From NCBI RefSeq assembly GCF_040409815.1, contig NZ_CP099959.1, positions 372,001-436,000 on the forward strand: a stretch of DNA of 64,000 nucleotides, read 5' to 3'. This DNA is from Polynucleobacter sp. UK-FUSCHL-C3. Lineage in GTDB: Bacteria > Pseudomonadota > Gammaproteobacteria > Burkholderiales > Burkholderiaceae. Under the pieces are notes generated by a model. That model searched no databases. It had not been told where the DNA came from and worked only from the letters and a program-made list of their open reading frames with translations. Shown in pieces: positions 42,569 through 50,447 of this stretch (within the stretch, counting starts at the first letter, position 1; every line of letters begins with the position of its first letter). The position numbers and the translations under genes are program-made.

Positions 42569-42899
42569 TTGAATTTTTCAAGCAAATGATTGAAATCTAA
42601 TGCGAATGGTAATGAATTGGCCATATATTCACTCAGAAAGCGATAAGGTTTTTTGAAATTGAACTTCCGTCAATTTAGGTCCATGACTAAAGAACACCAC
42701 CCTATAGTAAATCATCGCAGCAAAATGGGTTGATTTTGTATGGGTTTGGGTGCTTGGGTTTGGGGTGCTGGTGGTCTATAAGCTAATCTACTATGTGGCC
42801 CTAACACGGTTGTAATTTTGACCCACTCCCCGGCGATGATCTGCTTCTCTTTCGAACTGTAGAAGACCATCCATCAATGACTGCTCAATTGATTTATAG
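42569..42899. other. AT-rich gene-free stretch with insertion-like debris
   Basis: Contains the probable promoter region of the outer-membrane protein gene, the right 20-bp repeat, and from about 42,730 a GC-richer tract (TTTTGACCCACTCC near 42,815) reminiscent of the ends of IS21-type elements, although no transposase remains. No intact gene is visible. Confidence 0.4.
42671..42690 (+). repeat. 20-bp direct repeat, right copy
   Basis: CAATTTAGGTCCATGACTAA. It differs from the copy at 41,524-41,543 at one position only. Confidence 0.6.
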
Positions 42900-43043
42900 T
42901 TTGGTGCTTTTAAATCAGGCAAGCGTGCCGCTCCTATTGGGCGTAATCCACAAACTAGTGCTAAGCTTCAGATACCAGCTTCTAAAACAGTTAAGTTGAC
43001 GGCTGGTAAGGTATTTAAAGTCGCCGTCAATATACGCAAGTAA
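42900..43043 (+). pseudogene. C-terminal fragment of an HU/IHF-family DNA-binding protein gene
   Basis: The frame reads [19 protein letters not shown], then [12 protein letters not shown] and a stop at 43,041. This is the DNA-binding arm and C-terminus of an HU-like protein. The codon just before this stretch is TAG (42,897-42,899), and nothing resembling the HU N-terminal half is found upstream, so the gene is truncated and dead. The opposite strand is also open here for about 60 codons, but the HU match makes the plus strand the real one. Confidence 0.7.
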
Positions 43044-43159
43044 TTTAGCCTAAGAATCTAAAGCACTAATCAGAAATGGTTTGAATTTTTTATTTTAGAT
43101 ATAGATACTGATCATATAGTTTGATTTGAATAATTGTTGTTAATTCTGGAATGAAAACC

Positions 43160-43178
43160 ATCCCGAGTGATTCGGGAT
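43160..43178. terminator. small hairpin, possible weak terminator
   Basis: Perfect 7-bp inverted repeat ATCCCGA/TCGGGAT with a 5-nt loop, followed by TTGTATATCTT. It lies 29 bp before the lipoprotein start. It may terminate transcription from the HU fragment or sit in the lipoprotein leader. Confidence 0.35.
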
Positions 43179-43207
43179 TTGTATATCTTAATAAATAGAG
43201 TTTGATT

Positions 43208-44473
43208 ATGAAAATTCGTACTTTAGTAACCATTGGCATCTTAGGGTTGAATTCTGGTTGCACATCAATTAATTCAACAAGCTTTAGTGATATGTCATCA
43301 GCCTATCGTGAGGTGGTTGAGAGATACAGTAATGACAACATTCTTTTAAATGTTGTTAGATCATCCAAAAATATGCCATTAAGTTTTTTGGATATTCCAT
43401 CTGTTATTGGTACAGGAAGCGTTCTTTCTAGTGCAGGCGTTACAAGCTACCAGGCGGGAGTTCCTTCCAGCTCCCTCCCGCCAACATCAACTACTGCTAA
43501 TGTGGGCTTGGCTGTAAATAATGGCTTTACATTTACTCAAGCATCTTTAGATAATGCGCAATTCATGCAATCATTTCTCAAAGAGATTCCATTGAGCGTT
43601 TTAGGTCTCAAGGGTACGGAGCGACTTTTACCAAGGGCAGTCTCTTATACATTGCTCATTGAAAGTATTGAATTGCGCTCTGATAATTCATTAGTGCATC
43701 GATTTAATAACGATCCTTTGGATCCAAATTATCAAGAATTTCAAAACCTGCTTTATTTGCTGATCGAAGTGGGTTTAACGGCCGAGAATAAGAAAATCAA
43801 AACTCCATTAGGCCCTCCAATAGATAAAAGACTGCTTACAAAATCATTGGATTCATGGGGTTCTTCTACAGTTGATAACCTAGCAAAAGGCGTAATTTCA
43901 TTTGAAAAAGTAAATGCTCACAACAGCGATGCATATCAACTGGTTCGTAAAGACTTTCGCCCTCGAGTTTGCGTTAACGAAGCTCTGGCTAAGGAACTCC
44001 TTGGAAATTTATTGAGTTCAGAGGCTTACTGCACTGATTCACCAAAATTTCCCAAGACCGATTTTAACTATCCTAATGTAATTAAATCATTTAGAGAGCA
44101 CTATCCAAATGCAAAAAATATGGAGTTGGTTATTGGGATTCGCTCCCCTGGGAATGTTTTCGATTTCTTAGGCGCAGTCTTGAATGCCCAACTTATGAAT
44201 GATGGATCAAAGATGGTGATGATTAAGCCTTCTTTATCAGTTTTTGATAGCTATAACGAACGCTATAAAAATGCTCAGCCATTATTTAAAATATATAAAG
44301 ATCAGTCAGTTGTTAACCCTGTCGCTACTGTCAAATACAAAGGGGTAACCTATTCCATAGCCGATGATGACGATTCTTACAGTAAAGATGTGATGGTATT
44401 TATGTCTACTCTTGTAACTATTGCCAAGATCCCTGGCGCCATTCCTTCTTCTCCGGCGGTGATTGTTAGATAG
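43208..44473 (+). CDS. putative lipoprotein of unknown function
   Basis: A 421-residue protein. The N-terminus is a short signal peptide ending in LNSGC (Cys18), an imperfect but plausible lipobox, so it is probably anchored in the outer membrane. ATG 43208 is preferred over the in-frame TTG at 43202, because the signal peptide then starts MKIR. The mature part shows no motif I recognise. It has a Ser/Thr/Pro-rich region near residues 75-100 and a predicted mixed fold. It stands alone, with a decayed region on each side, and no functional partner is apparent. Confidence 0.7.
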   Translation: MKIRTLVTIGILGLNSGCTSINSTSFSDMSSAYREVVERYSNDNILLNVVRSSKNMPLSFLDIPSVIGTGSVLSSAGVTSYQAGVPSSSLPPTSTTANVGLAVNNGFTFTQASLDNAQFMQSFLKEIPLSVLGLKGTERLLPRAVSYTLLIESIELRSDNSLVHRFNNDPLDPNYQEFQNLLYLLIEVGLTAENKKIKTPLGPPIDKRLLTKSLDSWGSSTVDNLAKGVISFEKVNAHNSDAYQLVRKDFRPRVCVNEALAKELLGNLLSSEAYCTDSPKFPKTDFNYPNVIKSFREHYPNAKNMELVIGIRSPGNVFDFLGAVLNAQLMNDGSKMVMIKPSLSVFDSYNERYKNAQPLFKIYKDQSVVNPVATVKYKGVTYSIADDDDSYSKDVMVFMSTLVTIAKIPGAIPSSPAVIVR

Positions 44474-44633
44474 ATTTTTTATAAGACGTTTCTAACATGT
44501 AGTTTTATAGAGTAACTGAAATATCAACCATCCTTTAAAAAATTGCTTTATTTAAACAATTTGGCGGTAAATTCACTCCTGAATTAATAAGGCAACTGTG
44601 CCCATGCCTTATTTAGGCTTTACCCAAGAGTAA

Positions 44634-45164
44634 TATCCACAAGCTCTCATTAATGAATATAAGTGGGCCAGCGCTTCTCCTAAAGACGTTTTTCCACAAT
44701 CATTTAATTTGAATGATGTGATTTACTGGATTCAGAACGAACCCGAGTTTGAAAAGCAATTAATTTATTTGGATGGTAGATATGAGCAGAAAGGATTTAA
44801 TGCTGCACAGCCTGAATTATTAAAGCCCACCATGCAAGAGCTCTATGCAAAAGGTGTGCGCTATATTGCTCCTCCTATATGGGTGCTACTGACTACAGGT
44901 AGTGATGGAGAAATTACTCCATCGGCTTATGCTAGGGCGGCAAAAGAGGCTAAATTAAACATCATTACATGGTCTCTAGAGCGTGATGGGCCGATGAATA
45001 AGGGGGGAGGCTGGTACCACCAGTCAATTAAATCTGCCATTTACACCGATGGCCAAATTTACGAGGTTTTAGATGTACTAGCTAAGCAAGTTGGTATTAA
45101 GGGGATATTTTCAGACTGGCCTGCAACTGTTACCTACTATGCAAACTGTATGGGACTTAAGTAA
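44634..45164 (+). pseudogene. truncated glycerophosphodiester phosphodiesterase (GlpQ-like) remnant
   Basis: The open frame after an in-frame TAA (44,631-44,633) reads like the C-terminal half of a periplasmic GDPD: KDVFPQSFN, then IYLDGRY, GVRYIAPPIW, ITWSLERDG and IFSDWPATV, the usual end of the TIM barrel. The longest ATG frame begins at 44,709. The N-terminal half with the catalytic HRG and metal-binding Glu residues is missing, so the product cannot be active. The remnant is followed by about 160 bp without a gene. Confidence 0.75.
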
Positions 45165-45322
45165 GTAGGTAAATGAATAAACTCTAATAAGGTATTACAC
45201 AGTCCCGATTTAAGCGTCTAAGTCATTGAAATATATAGACATTCCAGCAGCCACGAATTCTTCTAAGGCGTAGGGATGGTTGGGTAAACAGGTGGCTCTT
45301 ATAAGGCGCCTGTTAAGTCACT

Positions 45323-46552
45323 TTAGTTTTCGATCCGATCCCAAACCGGAAACGGATCACCTGCCTTAACCCAGTGGGAATCAGGCAGTTCTTTTTCTGC
45401 GGCAGTAAGCTGACAGGCCGCAAGAATTGCCTCAATTGCAGGGCGATCTAGGTACTGACCAATAAATACAATCTCGTTGACACGATCGCCATAGGGCTCT
45501 TGCCAGTTTTCTAAAATGAGGGCATGTTCAGGATCTTTTTTTTCTGGCCAACGCGCGCGCTCGGTTGCGGCCCACCAATAGCCAACGGGCTCTACGTTAG
45601 CAATATTGCCAGCCCGCGAATACGAGATAGCCCATTCGGGTCGGCTAGCTAGCCATACATAGCCTTTGGCACGCAGAACGCCAGACAGTGGCAACTCTAA
45701 AAATGCGGCGAATCGACCTGCATGCAGCGGTTCACGAGAGGTGTAAATGAAACTCTGGATTCCATACTCTTCGGTTTCTGGGGTGTGGTGCCCCTCGAGC
45801 TCTCGTATCCAGCCGGGCATAGCACTGGCCTTCTCAAAATCAAATAACTCGGTACCTAAAATCGATTTCAGCGGAACGTCCCCCTGGCTTGCATAGATTA
45901 CATTTGCGCTGGGGTTGAGGGATTTCACTACAGCCCTTACTTTTTCCAGTTGCTGCTGATCTACCAAATCAATTTTGCTGATGACGATCACATTGGCAAA
46001 TTCAATTTGCTCCGTTAATAGGCTGGCTAAACTGCGATTGTCGGTTTCATCTGCTACGGTTCCACGATCGGCGAGTAAGTCTTCAGAGTGATAGTCATTA
46101 AATAAATTAACGGCATCAACTACAGTAACCATCGTGTCGAGCCGGGCAACGTCATTGAGTGAATTCCCATCCTCGTCCTCAAAATCAAAGGTCGCGGCAA
46201 CCGGCATTGGCTCTCAAATGCCTGTGGACTCAATTAGCAGATAGTCAAATCGCTTTTCTTCGGCTAGCTTGCGCACCTCGATGAGCAGGTCTTCGCGGAG
46301 CGTGCAACAAATGCAGCCATTACTCATCTCTACTAATTTTTCATCCGTGCGAGATAGGGCTGCCCCCGCATTATTAGTGCTTTTGGCGATCAGGGAGGCA
46401 TCAATGTTGAGCTCGCTCATGTCATTTACGATCACTGCTACTTTTAGCCCCACTCGATTAGCTAGTACTCTATTTAATAAGGTGGTTTTGCCGGCCCCCA
46501 AAAAGCCAGATAAAACTGTAACCGGGAGGCGTGGTGCTGGACTGGGTTTCAT
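45323..46552 (-). pseudogene. COG0523/CobW-family zinc metallochaperone GTPase, interrupted by an in-frame TGA
   Basis: The full-length frame encodes a COG0523 GTPase: Walker A GAGKTT after VLSGFLG, the metal-binding CICC of this family, then LLIESTGI followed by TGA (46,216-46,214) and, still in frame, EPMPVAATFDF. Relatives have Ser at this position, so a single C-to-G change (TCA to TGA) explains it. The downstream part restarts only at an internal ATG (46,207) and lacks the P-loop. Such proteins deliver zinc to client enzymes under Zur control, and a zur gene stands divergently next to it. It is therefore probably a recent pseudogene, unless the TGA is a sequencing error or is read through. 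Confidence 0.85.
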
Positions 46553-46619
46553 GGTTTTGCCTTCGAGCAGAAATGGGTGGGGGATATAGCGCTGCTTGTT
46601 ATTGCAACTAAACTGCGAT

Positions 46620-46632
46620 ATGATCTTATCAT
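46620..46632. promoter_or_regulatory. candidate operator in the COG0523/zur divergent region
   Basis: Short inverted repeat ATGAT-CTT-ATCAT, 27 bp before the zur start and 67 bp before the divergent GTPase start. The position suits a Zur box, but the match to known Zur sites is only loose. Confidence 0.35.
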
Positions 46633-46659
46633 CTATCGTAACTGACTTGCATTAACACC

Positions 46660-47124
46660 ATGCCCATCCCGATGCAGCGCAATGCCACGCCCCCCGATGC
46701 CGATTGGGAGGGGTTACTCCATACAAAAGGGTTGCGGGCAACGCGTGCCGCCGTTTCCGTATTAAAAAGCATTCATAGCATGGAAAAGCCCATATCGCAT
46801 GATGATTTACAGCAGTACCTTAGTCAGCAAAGCCCGAGTGCATTAGTCGATTCGGTAACGCTTTACCGTATTTTGGATCGCTTGAGTCAGGCTAAATTGA
46901 TTGAAAAAGTGTTGGGCTCTGATCGCATATGGCGCTATACCGTTGCTGGCGAGCGGCTGCATGGTTTTTACGAGTGCGAATCATGCCATCAGCACTTTAA
47001 TCTACCCCGAAGCTCTCCGCTGGTCACGTTGTTAGAGCAATTTAGTACTCAACTGAAGCGCAAAGGCGATGCCGCGTTTGCGATCTCATTCAATGTTCAA
47101 GGGAGATGCCATGATTGTTCGTAA
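46660..47124 (+). CDS. zur: Fur-family regulator, probable zinc uptake repressor Zur
   Basis: A 154-residue Fur-superfamily protein. It has an N-terminal winged helix (LRATRAAVSVLKSI, then VTLYRILDRLSQAKLIEKV) and a C-terminal dimerisation domain with two CxxC pairs (CESC, CHDC) for structural zinc. Its place between a COG0523 GTPase and a ZrgA-like protein points to Zur rather than Fur. Its stop overlaps the start of the next gene, so the two are co-transcribed. Start ATG 46660 is accepted; the ATG at 46672 is possible. Confidence 0.85.
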   Translation: MPIPMQRNATPPDADWEGLLHTKGLRATRAAVSVLKSIHSMEKPISHDDLQQYLSQQSPSALVDSVTLYRILDRLSQAKLIEKVLGSDRIWRYTVAGERLHGFYECESCHQHFNLPRSSPLVTLLEQFSTQLKRKGDAAFAISFNVQGRCHDCS

Positions 47125-47635
47125 GCAACTTTATTTTTTTTGCCTTGCCACTTTAGTGGGATTGGCAAGTCCAGTCGCTTTAGCCCAGCAAAAGCACAGC
47201 CATGCCCATGAGCATGGCAAAGGGAATTTAGAAATCACGCTGGATAAAAATCGCATCGTCAGCCGTTTTACCTCGCCCTTAGAAGCCTTAGTCGGTTTTG
47301 AGCGCCCACCCAAAAACCAGGCGGAAACGGATGCAATTGCTACTCTAAATCAGCGCTTACTAAATCCTGTCACAGTCTTTAGTATGAACGCAGAAGCAGA
47401 ATGTAAACCTGCCATTCTAGAAAATAAGATTGTTCGGGATGCCGCTAACAAACATGCTGATTTGCATTACCAATTGGAATTTACCTGCGCCAAACCTGCT
47501 GCCCTCAAGCAAATGACCATTCATCTTTTCAAAGACACAAAACACTTAAAAGAAGTGCGAGTCGAGTTTGTTGGCCCAAGTGGTCAAAAGTCGAGTACGG
47601 CTAGCGCAAAATCCAGCACGGTTGCGTTCAATTGA
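47111..47635 (+). CDS. DUF2796 (ZrgA-like) periplasmic zinc-related protein
   Basis: A 174-residue secreted protein starting at ATG 47111, overlapping the zur stop by 14 bp. The signal peptide ends about ALA-QQK, followed by a His-rich HSHAHEHGKG stretch that could bind Zn, then a beta-rich domain typical of DUF2796. Family members are Zur-regulated and usually followed by an ABC transporter and further zinc genes. Here none follows, so the operon appears cut short. With the GTPase next door broken, this zinc locus may be partly decayed. Confidence 0.85.
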   Translation: MIVRKQLYFFCLATLVGLASPVALAQQKHSHAHEHGKGNLEITLDKNRIVSRFTSPLEALVGFERPPKNQAETDAIATLNQRLLNPVTVFSMNAEAECKPAILENKIVRDAANKHADLHYQLEFTCAKPAALKQMTIHLFKDTKHLKEVRVEFVGPSGQKSSTASAKSSTVAFN

Positions 47636-47825
47636 CGGCATTGCAATCGACAGCTGCGATACGGGTAGTGGATTTATCGTTTGCTTGTGGTTCCACTAGC
47701 AACAGGGTTATTTAAATTCTGCCCAGCTTACACATTGCTAGGAATCAATACCGGCAGAAATTGCGGTTGAGATCAATTGCTCTAGCTTCCTCAGGTTTTC
47801 ATGAAGGCTTATGTTAACAATATAT

Positions 47826-47845
47826 GCGTATAAACGTATATACGC
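47826..47845. promoter_or_regulatory. inverted repeat in the rhodanese promoter
   Basis: Perfect GCGTATA/TATACGC with a 6-nt spacer, inside a longer CGTATA-rich tract, 21 bp before the rhodanese ATG. This looks like a dimeric repressor site (ArsR/BigR-type regulators often control such genes), but no regulator gene lies beside it. Confidence 0.45.
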
Positions 47846-47866
47846 AACATATCTAAAAGGATATCA

Positions 47867-48247
47867 ATGAAGACAGCACATGATCTAGTCACTGCGGCTA
47901 AAGCTGCGATTGATGAGCTAAGCTTAGCGGATGCCCAATTAGCTATTCAGAATTCTGATGTATTGCTCGATGTTAGGGAGGCTGACGAATATATGAATGG
48001 CCACATTCCTGGAGCTGTTCATATTTCAAGAGGGTTGCTGGAGTTTAAGTTAAGTAACGATCCTGATTTGAGTCCGCGTAGTTTAAAAATAGTTCTGTAT
48101 TGTAAAAATAGTGGGAGAGCAGCATTGGCCTCTAAAGTTTTGCATGAGATGGGATATTTGCATGTTCAGTCAATAGCCGGTGGATTTGATGCCTGGGCTG
48201 GTGCGGGCAATACTGTGGCTAAGCCAGAGGCGATCAAATTTGAATAA
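47867..48247 (+). CDS. rhodanese-like sulfurtransferase
   Basis: A 126-residue single-domain rhodanese with the active-site loop CKNSGR (Cys79), the N-terminal DVREADEY and the C-terminal GGFDAW motifs. It has a good AAAAGGA ribosome binding site and a promoter with a strong inverted repeat. It transfers sulfane sulfur in the cytoplasm (no signal peptide). Likely roles are sulfide or thiosulfate handling; the exact donor and acceptor are unknown. It stands alone and is followed by a terminator. Confidence 0.88.
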   Translation: MKTAHDLVTAAKAAIDELSLADAQLAIQNSDVLLDVREADEYMNGHIPGAVHISRGLLEFKLSNDPDLSPRSLKIVLYCKNSGRAALASKVLHEMGYLHVQSIAGGFDAWAGAGNTVAKPEAIKFE

Positions 48248-48257
48248 AAAAATCTAT

Positions 48258-48292
48258 ACGGTAGCGTTACTTTAAGTAACGCCTACTCTTTT
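48258..48292 (+). terminator. rho-independent terminator after the rhodanese
   Basis: GCGTTAC/GTAACGC stem extended by GTA/TAC with one bulge, TTTAA loop, followed by TCTTTTT. It lies 11 bp after the rhodanese stop. Confidence 0.8.
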
Positions 48293-48473
48293 TGCAATCT
48301 GTTGGAGAAACATAGTGTTACATGGCTGCTCCAAAAATCCTGTAGTTTTGAAAACCAAAGAGCGAGCTAGTGTTTCTTCTGCTCTGTTTAAATTAGTCAC
48401 ACAAATACTCACACACCGATAATGAGACGCTGTAACCTCTTGAAATCCTAATGGTTTTCTTTGGATGTCTGCT

Positions 48474-48518
48474 CTCATAATCCTTTGGTCCCAGGTTCAA
48501 GTCCTGGTGGGCCCACCA
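48474..48518 (+). pseudogene. 3' half of a CAU-anticodon tRNA (tRNA-Ile2 or tRNA-Met), probable island attachment site
   Basis: The sequence runs from the anticodon loop CTCATAA (anticodon CAT at 48,476-48,478) through the variable loop, a perfect T-arm (CCAGG-TTCAAGT-CCTGG) and acceptor strand TGGGCCC to A-CCA. The matching 5' anticodon strand, D-arm and 5' acceptor are absent upstream, so it is a fragment, not a tRNA gene. Such 3' fragments are left at the far end of islands that integrate into tRNA genes. Confidence 0.8.
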
Positions 48519-48593
48519 GAAAAGCAAACCCTCACTAGAAATGGTGGGGGTTTTGTCTTTAGGTTGGCCTGATTTTCTTCTGTAATTGCTCAG

Positions 48594-48761
48594 TCATACA
48601 TCGTCACACCACCACCAATCTTTTTCATCCCGTTCATACTCAAGGTCAGGATCTGATGGTCTCTTCTCTGATTCTTTATGAATAGAAGAGTTCTGTTTCT
48701 GCTCTTCTTTGAGTTTACGAGAGCAATATTGCGGTCTACCTAGTATTTCCAGATCACTCAT
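48594..48761 (-). CDS. small hypothetical protein (55 aa)
   Basis: ATG 48761 is preceded by AGGGAT at good spacing, which favours it over the longer frame starting at 48,803. The protein is very hydrophilic, Lys/Glu/Ser-rich, and ends in DWWWCDDV, an unusual aromatic-acidic tail. No family is recognised. It sits between the two tRNA fragments. Confidence 0.45.
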   Translation of the reverse strand: MSDLEILGRPQYCSRKLKEEQKQNSSIHKESEKRPSDPDLEYERDEKDWWWCDDV

Positions 48762-49046
48762 ACATATCCCTATATGGCTAGCCAAACCTAATTTGCATTG
48801 CAAGGGTTTCTGTATTTGAGTTTACTGATATCAAGTAGAGAAGTATTCCAATACTAATAATGAACAGTATCTGATAAATCTTATTATCTACATAGAGTAG
48901 CAACATAAAAATGCTTAATAAAATTAACTCAATCATCTACCGTCAAAACCCAATACAGATTCTCCTTGTTTGGCTTTATCTTTTACCCCTAGATTAGCAC
49001 TTTTATAAGAATTCAATAACTAGTAGAAAGATTTTTAATACAGAAA

Positions 49047-49250
49047 CTATTGTCTTCGGCGTTTTTTCCATGTGTAAGCCTCCCCGTTGGGGAACTTACC
49101 GTCAATAATGCCATCCGCTCCAAATTTACCAGACACTTCCATGCCATTAAATTGAATCGTCACAAACTCACCTAATTCTTTTGCCCACGCCATGGCTTGG
49201 TCTAATGTATTAAATTCGTATGTTTCGGAGTTATGTTGTACGGTAATCAA
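49047..49250 (-). CDS. small hypothetical protein (67 aa)
   Basis: Begins at TTG 49250 with no strong ribosome binding site. The composition looks like a real folded protein: an amphipathic helix (TLDQAMAWAKELGEF), a beta-rich middle, and a basic end KKRRRQ. No family is recognised. It lies in the small-ORF region between the two tRNA fragments, which suggests phage or island cargo. Confidence 0.5.
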   Translation of the reverse strand: MITVQHNSETYEFNTLDQAMAWAKELGEFVTIQFNGMEVSGKFGADGIIDGKFPNGEAYTWKKRRRQ

Positions 49251-49352
49251 CTTAGATTTGCTTAAATCAAAAATTTTATAACTTAATATATGGGCTTGTT
49301 AAGGTGATAATATTTCTAGATATTACTGATCTATTCAAAAAAGAACATTTTC

Positions 49353-49424
49353 ATGAACTTCATCAGACGGGCTCGAAAGTTTTATGACGAAATTGTAAGT
49401 TTAATTAAGGCTTATGCTCGCTAA
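49353..49424 (+). CDS. possible 23-residue basic peptide
   Basis: ATG 49353 to TAA 49424 encodes a short amphipathic, basic peptide beginning MNFIRRARKFYDEIV. The upstream AAGAA is a weak ribosome binding site. It may be chance. Confidence 0.25.
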   Translation: MNFIRRARKFYDEIVSLIKAYAR

Positions 49425-49448
49425 GTGATCATTTTTTTTAGCCCTAGC

Positions 49449-49478
49449 CCCAGGTTCAAGTCCGGCTGACCCCACCAT
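49449..49478 (+). pseudogene. tRNA-like 3' end, degenerate (second possible att scar)
   Basis: The stretch CCAGGTTCAAGTCC followed by GGCTGACCCCACCA looks like a T-arm, acceptor strand and CCA end, but the T-stem no longer pairs well and no 5' part is present. It shares 14 identical bases with the fragment at 48,474-48,518. Confidence 0.45.
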
Positions 49479-49519
49479 ACATGCTTAAGACTTATCCCCA
49501 TTCCTTTTTAAGGCCCTAG

Positions 49520-50443
49520 ATGCAATCTCAATTTGTAATCTCGATCGTCCTAGCCAGTTTAGGGGCGATTCTCTTTGCTGCTAAAGCCATCGTGGTGAAA
49601 TTTTCCTATCAGTATGGCGCGACAGCCGATGTTGTTCTAACACTTCGAATGGTGTTCTCCTTGCCTATTTTCTGGTTTGCCGTCTGGTGGAGCCAGCGAA
49701 ATACCTCATTGCAACCCTTAATTCGAAAAGATGTTGTTAAGGTTTTCGGTATCGGCCTCTTAGGATATTTTTTGTCAGCTTATTTAGATTTTCTAGGCCT
49801 TCAATATATTTCTGCTGGGTTAGAGAGAGTGATCTTATATCTAACCCCCGCCATCGTTTTAGTGTTGTCTAAATTTCTGTTAAAGAAAGAAATCGATCGT
49901 CAGCAATATTGGGCGATGGCAGTTGCATATCTCGGCATTGTTCTTGTGTTTATCCACGATATTGAGCTAAATGGTAGCGGTGCGGTGGCATTAGGAAGTA
50001 CGCTAGTCTTTTTGGCAGCCGTGGTGTACTCGTTCTACTTAATCTTTGCGGGTGAATTGGTTGGGCGTGTGGGTAGCATTCGCTTAGTGGCCTTAGCAAG
50101 TGCTTCGGCAACCATTGCAGCTTGTCTCCAGTCTCTTGTCTTGGATTTCAATCAGTTATTTATTCAAACTCCTAATGTTTATCAGCTAGCATGGATTAAT
50201 GCACTATTTTGTACATTTATACCGATGGTATGCATCATGATGGCCGTTCAACGTATTGGCTCAAGCATGACAGCGCAGGCTGGGACTATCGGTCCTGTTG
50301 GCACTGCCTTTTTAGGGTGGTACTTCTTGGATGAAAAGATTAGTACTCTTCAGCTTGTTGGTATCGCTGTGGTGTTGATCGGAATCGCCATCTTACTATC
50401 GATTGGTAATAAATCGAATATAAGCTCAGCCCCTACGGAATAA
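49520..50443 (+). CDS. EamA/DMT-superfamily inner-membrane transporter
   Basis: A 307-residue protein with about ten hydrophobic helices arranged as two EamA repeats (AKAIVVKFSYQYG in the first, LGWYFLDEKISTLQLVGIAVVLIGI at the end of the second). Members export amino acids or other metabolites; the substrate is not predictable. It is the first gene right of the second tRNA fragment and appears to belong to the ordinary chromosome. It converges with fbpC, the two stops being 4 bp apart. Confidence 0.9.
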   Translation: MQSQFVISIVLASLGAILFAAKAIVVKFSYQYGATADVVLTLRMVFSLPIFWFAVWWSQRNTSLQPLIRKDVVKVFGIGLLGYFLSAYLDFLGLQYISAGLERVILYLTPAIVLVLSKFLLKKEIDRQQYWAMAVAYLGIVLVFIHDIELNGSGAVALGSTLVFLAAVVYSFYLIFAGELVGRVGSIRLVALASASATIAACLQSLVLDFNQLFIQTPNVYQLAWINALFCTFIPMVCIMMAVQRIGSSMTAQAGTIGPVGTAFLGWYFLDEKISTLQLVGIAVVLIGIAILLSIGNKSNISSAPTE

Positions 50444-50447
50444 GGAT

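Noticed and set aside
42790..42960. Open minus-strand frame of about 60 codons (reading [14 protein letters not shown]) that looked like a transposase relic
   Set aside because: It lies antisense to the HU C-terminal fragment, whose plus-strand match (GRNPQT, IPASK, AGK) is far stronger. The minus frame is probably a shadow, at least over the HU part.
46205..46225. Selenocysteine at the TGA of the COG0523 gene
   Set aside because: The conserved residue is Ser, not Cys. No SECIS-like hairpin is obvious after the codon, and a one-base nonsense change explains it more simply.
48272..48478. Minus-strand 68-codon frame between the rhodanese and the tRNA fragment
   Set aside because: It overlaps the rhodanese terminator and the tRNA fragment, has no clear ribosome binding site and resembles no family I can name, so it is not called as a gene.
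49353..49478. A complete tRNA or tmRNA gene ending at 49,478
   Set aside because: Only a CCA-ended 3' stretch is present. No 5' acceptor, D-arm or anticodon arm can be folded upstream, and tmRNA features are missing.
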